A stretch of 64,000 nucleotides of DNA from Candidatus Aenigmatarchaeota archaeon. Lineage in GTDB: Archaea; Aenigmatarchaeota; Aenigmatarchaeia; JACPZZ01. Below, one piece after another: positions 7,453-15,830 of the stretch. Where the stretch lies: positions 80,228 through 144,227 of the forward strand of contig JACQNZ010000002.1 of NCBI GenBank assembly GCA_016202815.1, read 5' to 3'. The first letter of the stretch is position 1; each line of letters opens with the position of its first letter. Position numbers and translations under genes: made by a program. The notes below the pieces were generated by a model that made no database searches, had not been told where the DNA came from, and saw only the letters and a list, made by a program, of their open reading frames with translations.

Positions 7453-9726
7453 TCACATCGCCCTCGCGGCCATGCGCGGGAACCGCTCCTTGGCTTTTGC
7501 TAAAAACCATTTGTCCCAGCGGGAGAATATTTCCTTCGGGTCCATGTAGCCCGTCTCCTCCTTAAGGCGGGACGAAATTATGTGGAACTGCTCGTTCGAT
7601 TGCATAACCCACGGTGCCTCGATCACATCAGGTAAATTAAACCTCACCGAATAGTCGACCATCGCTTTTTTTATGTTGGCGCGAAGCTGTATGTTTTCCC
7701 AGACGTCTTCCCAGCGGCCTTCCCATTCCCTTGTCAGCGACGCGATGCGGTTTATTATCTCCGACTCGCCTGTTGACAGGATTTCCGTGGGTTTTAACGA
7801 ATCCGCGCCCGCGGAATATTCCATAAGGTTGACAAAGCCCTTCTCCTCATACGGGTCGCTTTTCCAGTGTTTGCGCACTTCGGTCAACTCGGTGACTCTG
7901 CGGAAACGGTGAAGCCCGTCCGCAGACCGCAGCATTTTCGATATTACGATTATGTCCGTCGCTTTAAAACTCGTCGACGGCACGCCCAAATCATTTACAA
8001 CGCGGTCGTAAACGCCGTAAGGCGATTCGCCGTGTATCGTGCCTGCAACTACGTTCGATAACGCGCCTATTCTCATTGCTTCATAAAGTGCTTTCGCCTC
8101 GAGCGAACGCACTTCTCCCACTATCAGTGACGAATCGCCTAAACGCAACGCGGTGCGAAGCGCCTCGTCCGCAGCCATCTCAGTCTCAATGTGGGTTATC
8201 ACGGATCGCGATTTTAATCTTTCGATGTTGTAGCCGAGTTTTCTCATGTAATCGACAGCAAGTTCAATCGTGTCTTCTACTGTAAGGATTCTTTTATTCG
8301 GAGAAATTTCCAGCATCATCGCGTTTAAAAGTGAAGTTTTACCAGAGCCGCGGCCGCCCGCCACGAGCATGCTCGCAGAGCCGTCGACTAAAAAGCTCAT
8401 GACCCCAGCGAACAGCGGGTCAATCGTTCCCGCTTTAATCAGCAGCGGCAGCGTCCACGGTTTATCTCGGTGCCGGCGAAACGCAAACGCTAATCCCTCA
8501 GGGGATAACGTTTTCGTTATTGCAGCGACTCTCGCGCGGCCGCCCGGCACGTTTATGTCCGTGTCTAAAACCGGGTTTGCTTCGTCCAGCGGCCTTCCAG
8601 ACGCTATTCGGAAACGTGTCGCCCAGGACTCAGCGTCGTCTTTCGTAGGTATTAAGTTTGTCGAGCATTCGTTGAAATCAGAATGGTTTATGTAAATCGG
8701 GTTCTGCCCGATAGGCGAGTTTATGTAAATGTCCTGCAATTTTTCGTCGGCTAGAAGTATTTCCAACACGCCGAATCCGGCCGTGTACCTCGTGAGTATC
8801 TTTGTCATGTTTTCAATTTCCAGCGGGCTCAGGAAGATTCCCATGTTAGACGACAAATCGCGTATCATGTCGCGTCCTATATTGGCAAATATTTCCCGCG
8901 CGCGTTCCGGGTCTGAAAATTCCGTTTCAACCGGTTTGTGTTCGGCCATATAGCGCCGCGCGGCGTCGAGCAGCATGTACTTGTCTTCTGTCAGCTGGAA
9001 TTCCGGAGGGATTACATGATAAACCAGCTCGGATTTATTCGGAATACGGTAAATCTCCACCTCGATGTCGCCGACCTTGTACCTGTCAATGGCCTGCCCG
9101 TCCTTTGGCGTCGCGGACATGAACCGCGTCAGCATGAAATTCGGGCGTATGGTCGGGTGGAAAATCTCGCGGTAAAGCGTGCGGTCGCCGATATGGTAGC
9201 CTGCCACGCTGTCCTTGACCATCTGGATCAATGACGTCGATTCCATTATCCTCTGTATCGGCGCCAGCGCGTTGTTCACATAATGCGCGTAGCATTGCAC
9301 ATGGTACGGGTTTTTTCGCGCTTCCATCTTGACCCTTCTTATCTCGCGCAAGGTCTCGGCATACGCCCCGACCGGGTCGCGCCTCATCAGGTCAACGACA
9401 ATCCGCTGCACGTTGTGGCTTCGCTCCGCAGTATGGCGGTCGCAGTTCGGTATCGACAAATTCGTAGGGGTCAGCAGCCTGCGCCCGCGGACCATCTCGT
9501 CCAGCGCGCTGGCAATTTCGACCAGCAGCCTGGTTTGCTCCCAGTCATACTCGTATTCCCGCGTCTCTGCGAGTATTATGCGGGATACTTTCTTGACCTC
9601 GACAATCTTGTCTATCGCGGCGGCCATTATCGCCTCAAAGTCCTCGAGGCTTGAACCGTACAAAGTCCCGAGCGTGTTTAGTCGTATAGAATTGTCTTCC
9701 GGGTTGTATTCGAACTGGAGGGCCAT
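7453..9726 (-). CDS. tadA: Type IV pilus/type II secretion ATPase (TadA/VirB11/FlaI family)
   Basis: The 757-residue hexameric-type secretion ATPase drives pilus assembly from the cytoplasmic face. The Walker A motif GGRGSGKTS lies at about residues 456-464, the Asp box region (TVEDTIEL) at about 488, the Walker B/Glu region LIVGEVRS at about 532, and the His box HGES at about 560. The N-terminal ~250 residues form a regulatory domain, and a C-terminal extension of about 100 residues is unusual in length. It is the first gene of the minus-strand operon running to position 1. A divergent coiled-coil gene starts 34 bases away, so the interval 9727-9760 must hold both promoters; it is very AT-rich. 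Confidence 0.93.
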   Translation of the reverse strand: MALQFEYNPEDNSIRLNTLGTLYGSSLEDFEAIMAAAIDKIVEVKKVSRIILAETREYEYDWEQTRLLVEIASALDEMVRGRRLLTPTNLSIPNCDRHTAERSHNVQRIVVDLMRRDPVGAYAETLREIRRVKMEARKNPYHVQCYAHYVNNALAPIQRIMESTSLIQMVKDSVAGYHIGDRTLYREIFHPTIRPNFMLTRFMSATPKDGQAIDRYKVGDIEVEIYRIPNKSELVYHVIPPEFQLTEDKYMLLDAARRYMAEHKPVETEFSDPERAREIFANIGRDMIRDLSSNMGIFLSPLEIENMTKILTRYTAGFGVLEILLADEKLQDIYINSPIGQNPIYINHSDFNECSTNLIPTKDDAESWATRFRIASGRPLDEANPVLDTDINVPGGRARVAAITKTLSPEGLAFAFRRHRDKPWTLPLLIKAGTIDPLFAGVMSFLVDGSASMLVAGGRGSGKTSLLNAMMLEISPNKRILTVEDTIELAVDYMRKLGYNIERLKSRSVITHIETEMAADEALRTALRLGDSSLIVGEVRSLEAKALYEAMRIGALSNVVAGTIHGESPYGVYDRVVNDLGVPSTSFKATDIIVISKMLRSADGLHRFRRVTELTEVRKHWKSDPYEEKGFVNLMEYSAGADSLKPTEILSTGESEIINRIASLTREWEGRWEDVWENIQLRANIKKAMVDYSVRFNLPDVIEAPWVMQSNEQFHIISSRLKEETGYMDPKEIFSRWDKWFLAKAKERFPRMAARAM

Positions 9727-9760
9727 ATACTATATTATATCTTAATCTAAATTCTATTGT

Positions 9761-10174
9761 ATGGCCGTTTTTGAGAAAAAGCCTGCCAACGTTCAGGCCG
9801 TGGTCGCTGAGTTAATACGCCGCCTTAACGACAACTCTAAGCGGCTGCGGCTGGTAGAACAGAAGATAACAAGCCTCGAATCAACGCTGTCGAACATCGA
9901 CCAGACCGCGGTAGAACAATTCAAACAGGCCAAGCTGTCGTCGGACAAACTGAATGCCAGGATCGACGAGCTGGCCAACCGCCTGGCTAAAATCGAGGAC
10001 GACGCCAGGAAACTGACAAAACAAATGGAGCGCGTCGCAACGAAAACAGAGCTTCGCGAGATACAGGGCTTCATAGACCTGATAAACCCGATCAAATCCG
10101 AGTTCGTTACAATATCCGAGGTCAGGAAAATGCTGGAAGAGCTCAAAATCCAGCTAAGGCCGCAGCAGTTGTAG
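9761..10174 (+). CDS. Coiled-coil protein divergent from the pilus ATPase
   Basis: The 137-residue protein is almost entirely alpha-helical with heptad-like repeats over about residues 15-105 (for example NRLAKIEDDARKLTKQMERV) and a shorter helix at the C-terminus. It has no signal peptide or membrane helix and should be cytoplasmic. Its position beside the secretion ATPase recalls the FlaC/D/E coiled-coil proteins that scaffold the archaellum motor, but sequence similarity is not evident by eye. A role as a cytoplasmic scaffold of the pilus motor is an inference. Confidence 0.75.
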   Translation: MAVFEKKPANVQAVVAELIRRLNDNSKRLRLVEQKITSLESTLSNIDQTAVEQFKQAKLSSDKLNARIDELANRLAKIEDDARKLTKQMERVATKTELREIQGFIDLINPIKSEFVTISEVRKMLEELKIQLRPQQL

Positions 10175-10224
10175 TTTTTTACATGCCCATGCCATATGTG
10201 TCAGCTTGTGGGCGTTTTCTCCGG

Positions 10225-10482
10225 TTAGTTAACAGGTTCTTCTTTCGGCGCCGGCAACACCCTGTCCATGATCTCGGTTATGCCGTACAAAACCGGGAAA
10301 AACAAAATTATAGCTATGACTGCGTCCCATGAAAGCGGAACCAGCCCGTAAACTATGGGCGAAAAAGTTATCATCAGGTAACTTATTTCCTTGACACGCC
10401 CCAACAGCACAGCCGGATGCCGCCCTTTCATGCCGTTGTAAATTATCAGGAGGCCGTAGGCGAACATGAAAATCGTTATCAA
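10225..10482 (-). CDS. Small membrane protein
   Basis: The 85-residue protein has three hydrophobic segments (about residues 2-17, 34-52 and 53-73) and a short acidic/proline C-terminus. It forms a unit with the small membrane protein at 10553-10786 on the same strand, separated by a hairpin. No family was recognised. It lies between the pilus operon and the array of polytopic membrane proteins and could belong to the same system. Confidence 0.6.
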   Translation of the reverse strand: MITIFMFAYGLLIIYNGMKGRHPAVLLGRVKEISYLMITFSPIVYGLVPLSWDAVIAIILFFPVLYGITEIMDRVLPAPKEEPVN

Positions 10483-10512
10483 CGCCTTCCCCGCAAAAGC
10501 CGCTGTCGGGGA

Positions 10513-10546
10513 TTAGACGCATATGCATGCCAATAGCATATGCGTC
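10513..10546 (-). repeat. Palindromic hairpin repeat (copy 1)
   Basis: Two perfect 11-base arms at 10516-10526 and 10536-10546 (GACGCATATGC and its complement) enclose a 9-base loop. It begins six bases after the stop of the minus-strand gene at 10553, so it may act as a 3' end or processing hairpin. The centre GCATGCCAATAGCA closely matches the centre of the hairpin in the second tRNA-Gln intron (GCATACCAATTGCA). Confidence 0.7.
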
Positions 10547-10552
10547 AGTCTG

Positions 10553-10786
10553 CTAAAATGCCGATGCAAGCCTTCTGGTCCGGTCAATCCCGCCCACGAA
10601 GCCGTTGCTTATGGCGTTTCCTATGCTCGTGCCCGTTTTTTCCTGGTAATATTCAGCCAGCGCCCAGCTGATGTAAATCGGTATTATTATCCAGAGTATG
10701 TCAGCATTTCCCTTTGCGAAAGGGGCGAAAAACAGGTTTGTCCGGACGCCGAACAGGCTTGAGAAATAGGAGACCGCATCTGCCAT
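10553..10786 (-). CDS. Small membrane protein
   Basis: The 77-residue protein has one clear hydrophobic segment (about residues 29-47, ADILWIIIPIYISWALA) and perhaps a second weak one near the N-terminus. It is the first gene of a two-gene minus-strand unit with 10225-10482. The hairpin repeat follows its stop directly. Nothing in the sequence points to a known family. Confidence 0.6.
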   Translation of the reverse strand: MADAVSYFSSLFGVRTNLFFAPFAKGNADILWIIIPIYISWALAEYYQEKTGTSIGNAISNGFVGGIDRTRRLASAF

Positions 10787-10840
10787 AAAACTTACACTGG
10801 TAAAAGCTTTTATTAAACGTTGATCAAAACTAATCAGGTA

Positions 10841-11524
10841 ATGACAATGTGGCTGTTCAAGAAAAAGGCGCAGGAAGCGCAGCCCCAGTTAAACATGCCG
10901 CGGCCGCCGCAGGACGCGGGTTTTTCAGCTTCCATGAACGCGCCGCAGGAACGGGCGGCTGTAATGACAGCCGTCAGGGAAACTGTGACGCAACCCCACC
11001 AGGCCGCACCGCAGATGATGCTGCCGCAACCGGAAATGCAACCAATGGGTTTTTCTGTGCCCGAACAACCTCAGGCGCAACAGAATGATTTTGAATTTCC
11101 AGCCGAACAACAGCAGCCCCAGCAGCAGGCAGGCGCAGAGTGGGAGCCGGCGACGCCCGAGATGGCTGAAATACCGGTTGCGTTAGGCTCGTCGCCAACA
11201 GCCACGGAAATCGAGGAGGTCGTCGAGGCTGTCGTTGAAGAAAAATGGAGGCAGCTCGAATTCCGCATAGATTCTGTTGAAAAGCGCTTCGACGCTGTTA
11301 ATGAGCGGCTGCACGACATCGATCTCCAGATGCGCACGCTGAAGGAATCCGGCAATGTAGCCTCGGGCGGCATCGAAGGCAAGCTGGAACAATATCACGA
11401 AAATCTCGGCCAGATCGACGCCCGAATAGGCTCCATAGAAAAAGCCTTCAAAGAGACGCTTCCCTCAATGATAGAATCGGTCCGCGCTGTAAACGATTCT
11501 TTGCAGAAGATCAACAAGCAGTAG
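10841..11524 (+). CDS. Pro/Gln-rich coiled-coil protein
   Basis: The 227-residue protein starts MTMWLFKKKAQEAQP. I prefer ATG 10841 (or 10847) to the upstream TTG at 10820 because a GGT lies just before it. Residues about 10-110 are low-complexity, rich in P, Q, A and E, and residues about 125-225 form a long coiled coil. Such a flexible linker plus coiled coil recurs in the protein at 49365-49763 and, without the linker, at 9761-10174. It is cytoplasmic by prediction. A scaffold role next to the pilus and membrane-protein genes is inferred from context only. Confidence 0.75.
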   Translation: MTMWLFKKKAQEAQPQLNMPRPPQDAGFSASMNAPQERAAVMTAVRETVTQPHQAAPQMMLPQPEMQPMGFSVPEQPQAQQNDFEFPAEQQQPQQQAGAEWEPATPEMAEIPVALGSSPTATEIEEVVEAVVEEKWRQLEFRIDSVEKRFDAVNERLHDIDLQMRTLKESGNVASGGIEGKLEQYHENLGQIDARIGSIEKAFKETLPSMIESVRAVNDSLQKINKQ

Positions 11525-11656
11525 AAAATTTACAACCTAGGCGGCAATGATCTGGTTATTCCTGTGTTACTTGTGATGAAAAGTTTTTTTCTAACCTATC
11601 CAAAAAAGCAGGTAGACAGGTTCTCTGGGCAATTTCCCAAGGAGTCGTCTAGAAAA

Positions 11657-12229
11657 TTACTCGTCAGACTTCTTTGTGCCAACCCTGGGTGGAGACGGCG
11701 TTGTGGTACCTCCTTCATGCACCACAAACCATATCACGGCTATGATTATGCCGAAGAAAACGAGCATCGTAAGCGTTTCACTGACATCGAAACTTGTTCC
11801 GCCGAACGAAAACATGCCGGAGTTTGCGTTGGCGAAAAGCAGCGCAGCCAGTATCACGGCCACAATGATCACCAGGTTTTTCACTCCGCCTGTGACAAGC
11901 TGGTCAGACTTCAACCCGAATATCCCTACGAACATTAACAGAACCAAAACTCCGGACAGCACGACTATCGAGCTTCCGAAAAGCTTGCTGAAGAATGACG
12001 ACAAAAATCCTGAGTAAGGCGTGAATATTGTCAGGTAAAAAGCGACGACAAGCCCTATTACAGCGTCGACGGACGTGTTCGGTTTGTTTTCGGTGCCTTT
12101 CTTGAAAATATTTACAGTTTGCAATATCCCGAAAACGACAGAAAACGCCAGTAACCATGGCAAAACGAAATCATAAAAGCCCATGGACTTCAGGGTGTTC
12201 TGGAGTGCGATAAAATCAAACGTTGCCAT
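11657..12229 (-). CDS. Polytopic membrane protein, tandem paralogue 1
   Basis: The 190-residue protein has about five membrane helices. It shares with its neighbours an N-terminal amphipathic lead, the motif FVLPWLLAFSVVFGILQTV (about residues 21-39), a region NTSVDAVIGLVVAFYLTIF, and a helix after LFGSSIVVLSGVL. It is very similar to the next gene (12292-12867), even at DNA level around 12110-12150 and 12750-12790, which points to a fairly recent duplication. A polar, charged tail of about 20 residues (GTKKSDE) follows the last helix. The function is unknown. Confidence 0.75.
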   Translation of the reverse strand: MATFDFIALQNTLKSMGFYDFVLPWLLAFSVVFGILQTVNIFKKGTENKPNTSVDAVIGLVVAFYLTIFTPYSGFLSSFFSKLFGSSIVVLSGVLVLLMFVGIFGLKSDQLVTGGVKNLVIIVAVILAALLFANANSGMFSFGGTSFDVSETLTMLVFFGIIIAVIWFVVHEGGTTTPSPPRVGTKKSDE

Positions 12230-12291
12230 TATCTACAATTCTCCCAACAATATTAACTGCAATATCGTATATGCTTCTAGCTATTTATCTG

Positions 12292-12867
12292 CTATTTCGC
12301 GCCCTTGACCACGAACCAGATGACCGAACCGATTATGCCGAAAAACAGGAGCATAGTAATCATTTCAGATGCATTGAAGCTGGATCCTCCGAACGCAAAG
12401 ACTCCGGAATTGGCGCTGATGAAAAGGCTCGCCGCCACAATAAGGGCCGCTATCAGCAGGATATACGTCATGCCTTTGATGCTTTTTATCTTCCTGGCCG
12501 CGCCTTCGCCTTCAAACTCAAAGAAAAACTCATCAAGCCTTAGCCCGAATATCCCGATGAACATCAATAAGACCAAAACGCCGGACAGCACGACTATCGA
12601 GCTTCCGAAAAGTTTGCTGAAGAACGACGAAAGGAAGCCGGAATATGGCGTGAAAATCGTAAGGTAAAACGCAGCCACCATTGCTATGACAGCGTCAACG
12701 GATGTGTTCGGCGTGTTAGCGTTGTTCGCACCGCTCTTCTTGAAAATATTTACAGTTTGCAATATCCCGAAAACGACCGCAAAAGCGAGCAGCCACGGCA
12801 GGACGAAATCGTAAAAGCCCATCGCTTTTAGCGTGTTCTGCAGGGTCGTAAAATCAAGCGAGGCCAT
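12292..12867 (-). CDS. Polytopic membrane protein, tandem paralogue 2
   Basis: The 191-residue protein is the closest relative of the protein at 11657-12229. The first 110 residues are nearly identical, including YDFVLPWLLAFAVVFGILQ and SKLFGSSIVVLSGVLVLLM. It differs by an acidic loop (FFFEFEGEGAARK, about residue 115) before the last two helices, and it lacks the charged tail. It is one of six consecutive minus-strand membrane-protein genes with short gaps (12-62 bases). The conserved P-W within a membrane segment and the FG motif before the third helix could mark a pore or assembly surface. Confidence 0.75.
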   Translation of the reverse strand: MASLDFTTLQNTLKAMGFYDFVLPWLLAFAVVFGILQTVNIFKKSGANNANTPNTSVDAVIAMVAAFYLTIFTPYSGFLSSFFSKLFGSSIVVLSGVLVLLMFIGIFGLRLDEFFFEFEGEGAARKIKSIKGMTYILLIAALIVAASLFISANSGVFAFGGSSFNASEMITMLLFFGIIGSVIWFVVKGAK

Positions 12868-12879
12868 TGGAATTCTCCG

Positions 12880-13371
12880 TCATTTGGCTATGAAAGCCAG
12901 CGCCACGACCATGAATATCATGACCGCTATCAGGGACAGCTGGTCAGACGATATGTTCACGCCTCCGACTGTGAAAAACAGGAACGTTATGAAGGCTATC
13001 AGAAGTATTACGGCAAGCCCGCCTCCGCTTTTGATGTTTTCAGCCTTGAATATGTCCTCTCCTTTCATGCCGACCAGTCCCATTAACAGCAGCACGACAA
13101 AAATGCCAGTTAGGATTAAGACGCCCACTCCAAAGACCTGCGTGAAAAAGCTGTCCATCGCAAACCCGGCCGGTGTGTAATTGACAACGAAAAACGCCGC
13201 TACAATCGAGATAATAGCCACAAGAGATTTCTGCTGTTCGGCGCCGAACAGCTTTACCTTGAGCAGAATGCCGTACGTTAGTGCCAGCGTGAACAGCCAC
13301 GGCAAAACAAACTTGTAAAAGCCCATCTGGTTTAAATTGCCGACAAGCGGCGTGAAGATGTCCTGCACCAT
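12880..13371 (-). CDS. Polytopic membrane protein, tandem paralogue 3
   Basis: The 163-residue protein belongs to the same family as the two genes before it. It has YKFVLPWLFTLALTYGILL at about residues 18-36, then a lysine-containing loop, IVAAFFVVNYTPAGF, FGVGVLILTGIF and two more helices. It lacks the extra loop and tail of its paralogues and so represents the minimal five-helix core. The start ATG 13371 lies 32 bases from the next gene. No known family was recognised. Confidence 0.75.
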   Translation of the reverse strand: MVQDIFTPLVGNLNQMGFYKFVLPWLFTLALTYGILLKVKLFGAEQQKSLVAIISIVAAFFVVNYTPAGFAMDSFFTQVFGVGVLILTGIFVVLLLMGLVGMKGEDIFKAENIKSGGGLAVILLIAFITFLFFTVGGVNISSDQLSLIAVMIFMVVALAFIAK

Positions 13372-13403
13372 ATTATATCACTTCATTTCGCGTGCTTTTA
13401 TTA

Positions 13404-14000
13404 TTAAAAATGCCCTTCCTGCGGGTTCATCCACGGCATATTATCCCACCAGCGCCTTACGTGGCCTGGCCGAGCCACTATGTAGATGAACAGGAATATC
13501 ACAAGGACTATGATAAGCAATGCTGTCGTGTCCGAATCAAGCTTAATTCCGACATTCGAGAACCAGCCGGTAGCGAGTAAAAAGATAAAAACTACGGTTA
13601 TTATGGCCGCCACTGTGACCCCGCCGGACGTGCCGAAAAGCCGCTCAAAAACACCAGCACCCGGCCTGTGCCTTCCGCCAAGGCTCAGCGCGCCAAGCAG
13701 TATCATTATTACCACAAGACCTGCCAACACCACAGCGCTCGTGCCGTACAACTGCGTTAAGAATTTACCCATGCTTCCGTAAGGGCCGTAAAATATGGCG
13801 TAAAACGATATGCTCAGGGCGACGATGGCGTTTATGCTGGGTTTCTGGAATATCCTTATCGAATCCAAAACCCCGTACGCTATGACGAACGTAAGCAAAA
13901 ACGGCACGATCAGCTCCTGCGCCTGGTATTTTTCAAGGAACTTAAAAATGCTCGACGCAACTGTCGCCTGTGAAGACGCCTGGAATGAAATGATATCCAT
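13404..14000 (-). CDS. Polytopic membrane protein, tandem paralogue 4
   Basis: The 198-residue protein is a more distant member of the tandem family. It keeps the layout: an N-terminal amphipathic region, ELIVPFLLTFVIAYGVLDS (about residues 29-47, with P-F replacing P-W), SINAIVALSISFYAIFYGPYG, LYGTSAVVLAGLV and further helices. A basic loop (GGRHRPGAG, about residue 110) and a C-terminal WMNPQEGHF tail are specific to it. It probably makes a complex with its paralogues, since several related subunits are encoded in series. Confidence 0.7.
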   Translation of the reverse strand: MDIISFQASSQATVASSIFKFLEKYQAQELIVPFLLTFVIAYGVLDSIRIFQKPSINAIVALSISFYAIFYGPYGSMGKFLTQLYGTSAVVLAGLVVIMILLGALSLGGRHRPGAGVFERLFGTSGGVTVAAIITVVFIFLLATGWFSNVGIKLDSDTTALLIIVLVIFLFIYIVARPGHVRRWWDNMPWMNPQEGHF

Positions 14001-14034
14001 AATATATGTTGTTAGTCCAAATCTTAAATCTTAA

Positions 14035-14859
14035 TCAAGCCGCCTGCTCAATTAAAACTTCCTCCCTGGCGCGCAGCCTGTCTACCCGCTGCTTTACCCT
14101 GGCCATCTCATCCTCGATCGCGCCTTTGGCGGCCGGGTTGCTTTCTGCCGTGGCCCGTTTGTTCAATTCTGTAAGCTTCGCCTCGAGAAGCGAGATCTCG
14201 CGCCCGATCTCGTCCTCCTGGGCCAGCGCGTTTTTCAAGGTTCCTGTTTTCCTCCCCTTCTTATCCCACCAGATCAGCAGCGCGCCGATCGCCGCGCCCG
14301 CGAAAAACAGCACGTAAACAACCGGGCCGAGCCTGCCTTTGCTGAAGATAAAGCCCAGCCCGCCGAAAAATATCCCGACACCAACCGCATCCAGCACGTA
14401 TGAGAGGATGCCGCCGAAAATTCCGGAATACCCGAACGACGTGACCTTCGACCTTAATTTTCCCGTGACCTGCAACGCCAGGAATGACAGCACGAGCGCC
14501 GGTATCATTTGCGTGTTTGACACGAACAAATCAACATAATCCCAAAAGCCGTTGTTCAGCATTATGCCCACGATGAGCAGCGGTATCCAGAAATTGGCAG
14601 CCCCGGAATGGAATATGCCAAGCTCTTTCCATATCTCATACGCAAAGAAAATCGCAATTATGACCGGCGCGGCCGCAAAAGTCAGTATGCTCTGCCACGA
14701 CGTCAAATATTTCACAGGCACGTTAAACCATGTGTTCCAAAACTTCACAACGCCTTCGGAAAGCACGGGTTGCGCAGCTGCGAAAACCGCCGTAAACGAA
14801 AAAGCTGCCGTGAAAAACAGTGAAAAATAGAATAAGCTGTGCCTGGGTATTTTAACCAT
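14035..14859 (-). CDS. Membrane protein with signal peptide and C-terminal coiled coil
   Basis: The 274-residue protein has a signal-peptide-like N-terminus (hydrophobic stretch then AVFAAAQ, about residues 10-30), five to six membrane helices up to about residue 190, and a charged coiled coil at about 205-270 (for example EISLLEAKLTELNKRA). Its architecture matches that of the next gene (14906-15787): signal, helices, coiled coil. The array motif is weak here (AAPVIIAIFFAYEIWKELGIF). The coiled coil is probably cytoplasmic and may contact the coiled-coil proteins encoded downstream on the same strand order. Confidence 0.7.
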   Translation of the reverse strand: MVKIPRHSLFYFSLFFTAAFSFTAVFAAAQPVLSEGVVKFWNTWFNVPVKYLTSWQSILTFAAAPVIIAIFFAYEIWKELGIFHSGAANFWIPLLIVGIMLNNGFWDYVDLFVSNTQMIPALVLSFLALQVTGKLRSKVTSFGYSGIFGGILSYVLDAVGVGIFFGGLGFIFSKGRLGPVVYVLFFAGAAIGALLIWWDKKGRKTGTLKNALAQEDEIGREISLLEAKLTELNKRATAESNPAAKGAIEDEMARVKQRVDRLRAREEVLIEQAA

Positions 14860-14905
14860 AAGATAATATTGTCAGCGGATAAAAAAGAAGCTGCGGGGTT
14901 TAAGG

Positions 14906-15787
14906 TTAATTCTTGCTAATGTCTGCGAGAAGCTTCCTTACCTGTCCGGACGTAAGTCCAGTCAGATAGGCTTGGGTCCATCCTCTTTCATCGCCTCCGG
15001 CGGTTAGCACCACTTTGGCGGCATTTTGGAACACCGCGTCTGAAAATTGGCCTTTGTGCTGGCCTGCGGTCTTGTCGCTCGCTACTTGCGCAAGAGCCTC
15101 CAAAGCCGCTGTGAGTTTGGCACTGCGGTCTTTGTCGGCGTTAATTTCAGCCTGCAGAACCTGCTCCTCGGTTTTGAGCATAGGCAACTTGGACAACTTA
15201 ACCCCAAACCATCCCCTGAACAAAACAAGCGCAGGCACACCAGCAGTGAATAGCCACCTAACCCATGAATAATTCGCCAAAACCCCGCCAGACTGTGTCA
15301 GGAACCCAAAAACAAAATACATCATCACACCGTATGTGACTGCGCTCAAAACCTCAAGCAACACTGGCGGAAGACCTGTGCGCGGCCCGAACCTTTCAAG
15401 GAACCTGGGAAATATAGAAATGCCCACAATGACCGCAAGCGCAGACAGCCCGCCGCCGTAAATGCCTATGATCACCTGGCCCAAGACATTTGTCGGGATC
15501 ATCATTATCGTGGCCAGGAACGCTATCGCAAAATTTATTCCGCCTTTGTAGAATAATTTTATCTCATCCAGTATGCCGAAAACGATGATGAACAGCAGTG
15601 CCCACGGTATCAGCACAAACCACACAATGTTCGACCCTTCCATTGTGCTCGCAGGCACGTTCAAAATCTTTGCAAAAGAGGTGCGCAAATCGTCAGATGT
15701 CGGCTGCGCCGCAGCCATCAACGGCATAAGAAGCGCTGAAAATAAGGCTGCCCATAAAACAAAATCATTCAGGTTTTTTGTGTACAT
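14906..15787 (-). CDS. Membrane protein with signal peptide and C-terminal coiled coil, first of the array
   Basis: The 293-residue protein starts MYTKNLNDFVLWAAL. ATG 15787 is preferred over 15862 because it gives a proper signal peptide (hydrophobic residues 9-24, then MAAAQP) and follows an AAAGG purine run. The array motif is clear: VLIPWALLFIIVFGILDEI, followed by LFYKGGINFAIAFLATI. About six helices reach residue 190, then a charged helical region (about 200-290) with coiled-coil character follows. It is the first gene of the six-gene membrane-protein array, 43 bases after the upstream coiled-coil gene. Confidence 0.7.
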   Translation of the reverse strand: MYTKNLNDFVLWAALFSALLMPLMAAAQPTSDDLRTSFAKILNVPASTMEGSNIVWFVLIPWALLFIIVFGILDEIKLFYKGGINFAIAFLATIMMIPTNVLGQVIIGIYGGGLSALAVIVGISIFPRFLERFGPRTGLPPVLLEVLSAVTYGVMMYFVFGFLTQSGGVLANYSWVRWLFTAGVPALVLFRGWFGVKLSKLPMLKTEEQVLQAEINADKDRSAKLTAALEALAQVASDKTAGQHKGQFSDAVFQNAAKVVLTAGGDERGWTQAYLTGLTSGQVRKLLADISKN

Positions 15788-15830
15788 ATCGCCTTTCCTT
15801 TCATTAATTATCAGTTTGTAAATATTTAAA

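Noticed and set aside
11564-11640. Possible C/D box RNA around GTGATGA at 11570
   Set aside because: No D box or second C/D pair at a suitable distance was found.
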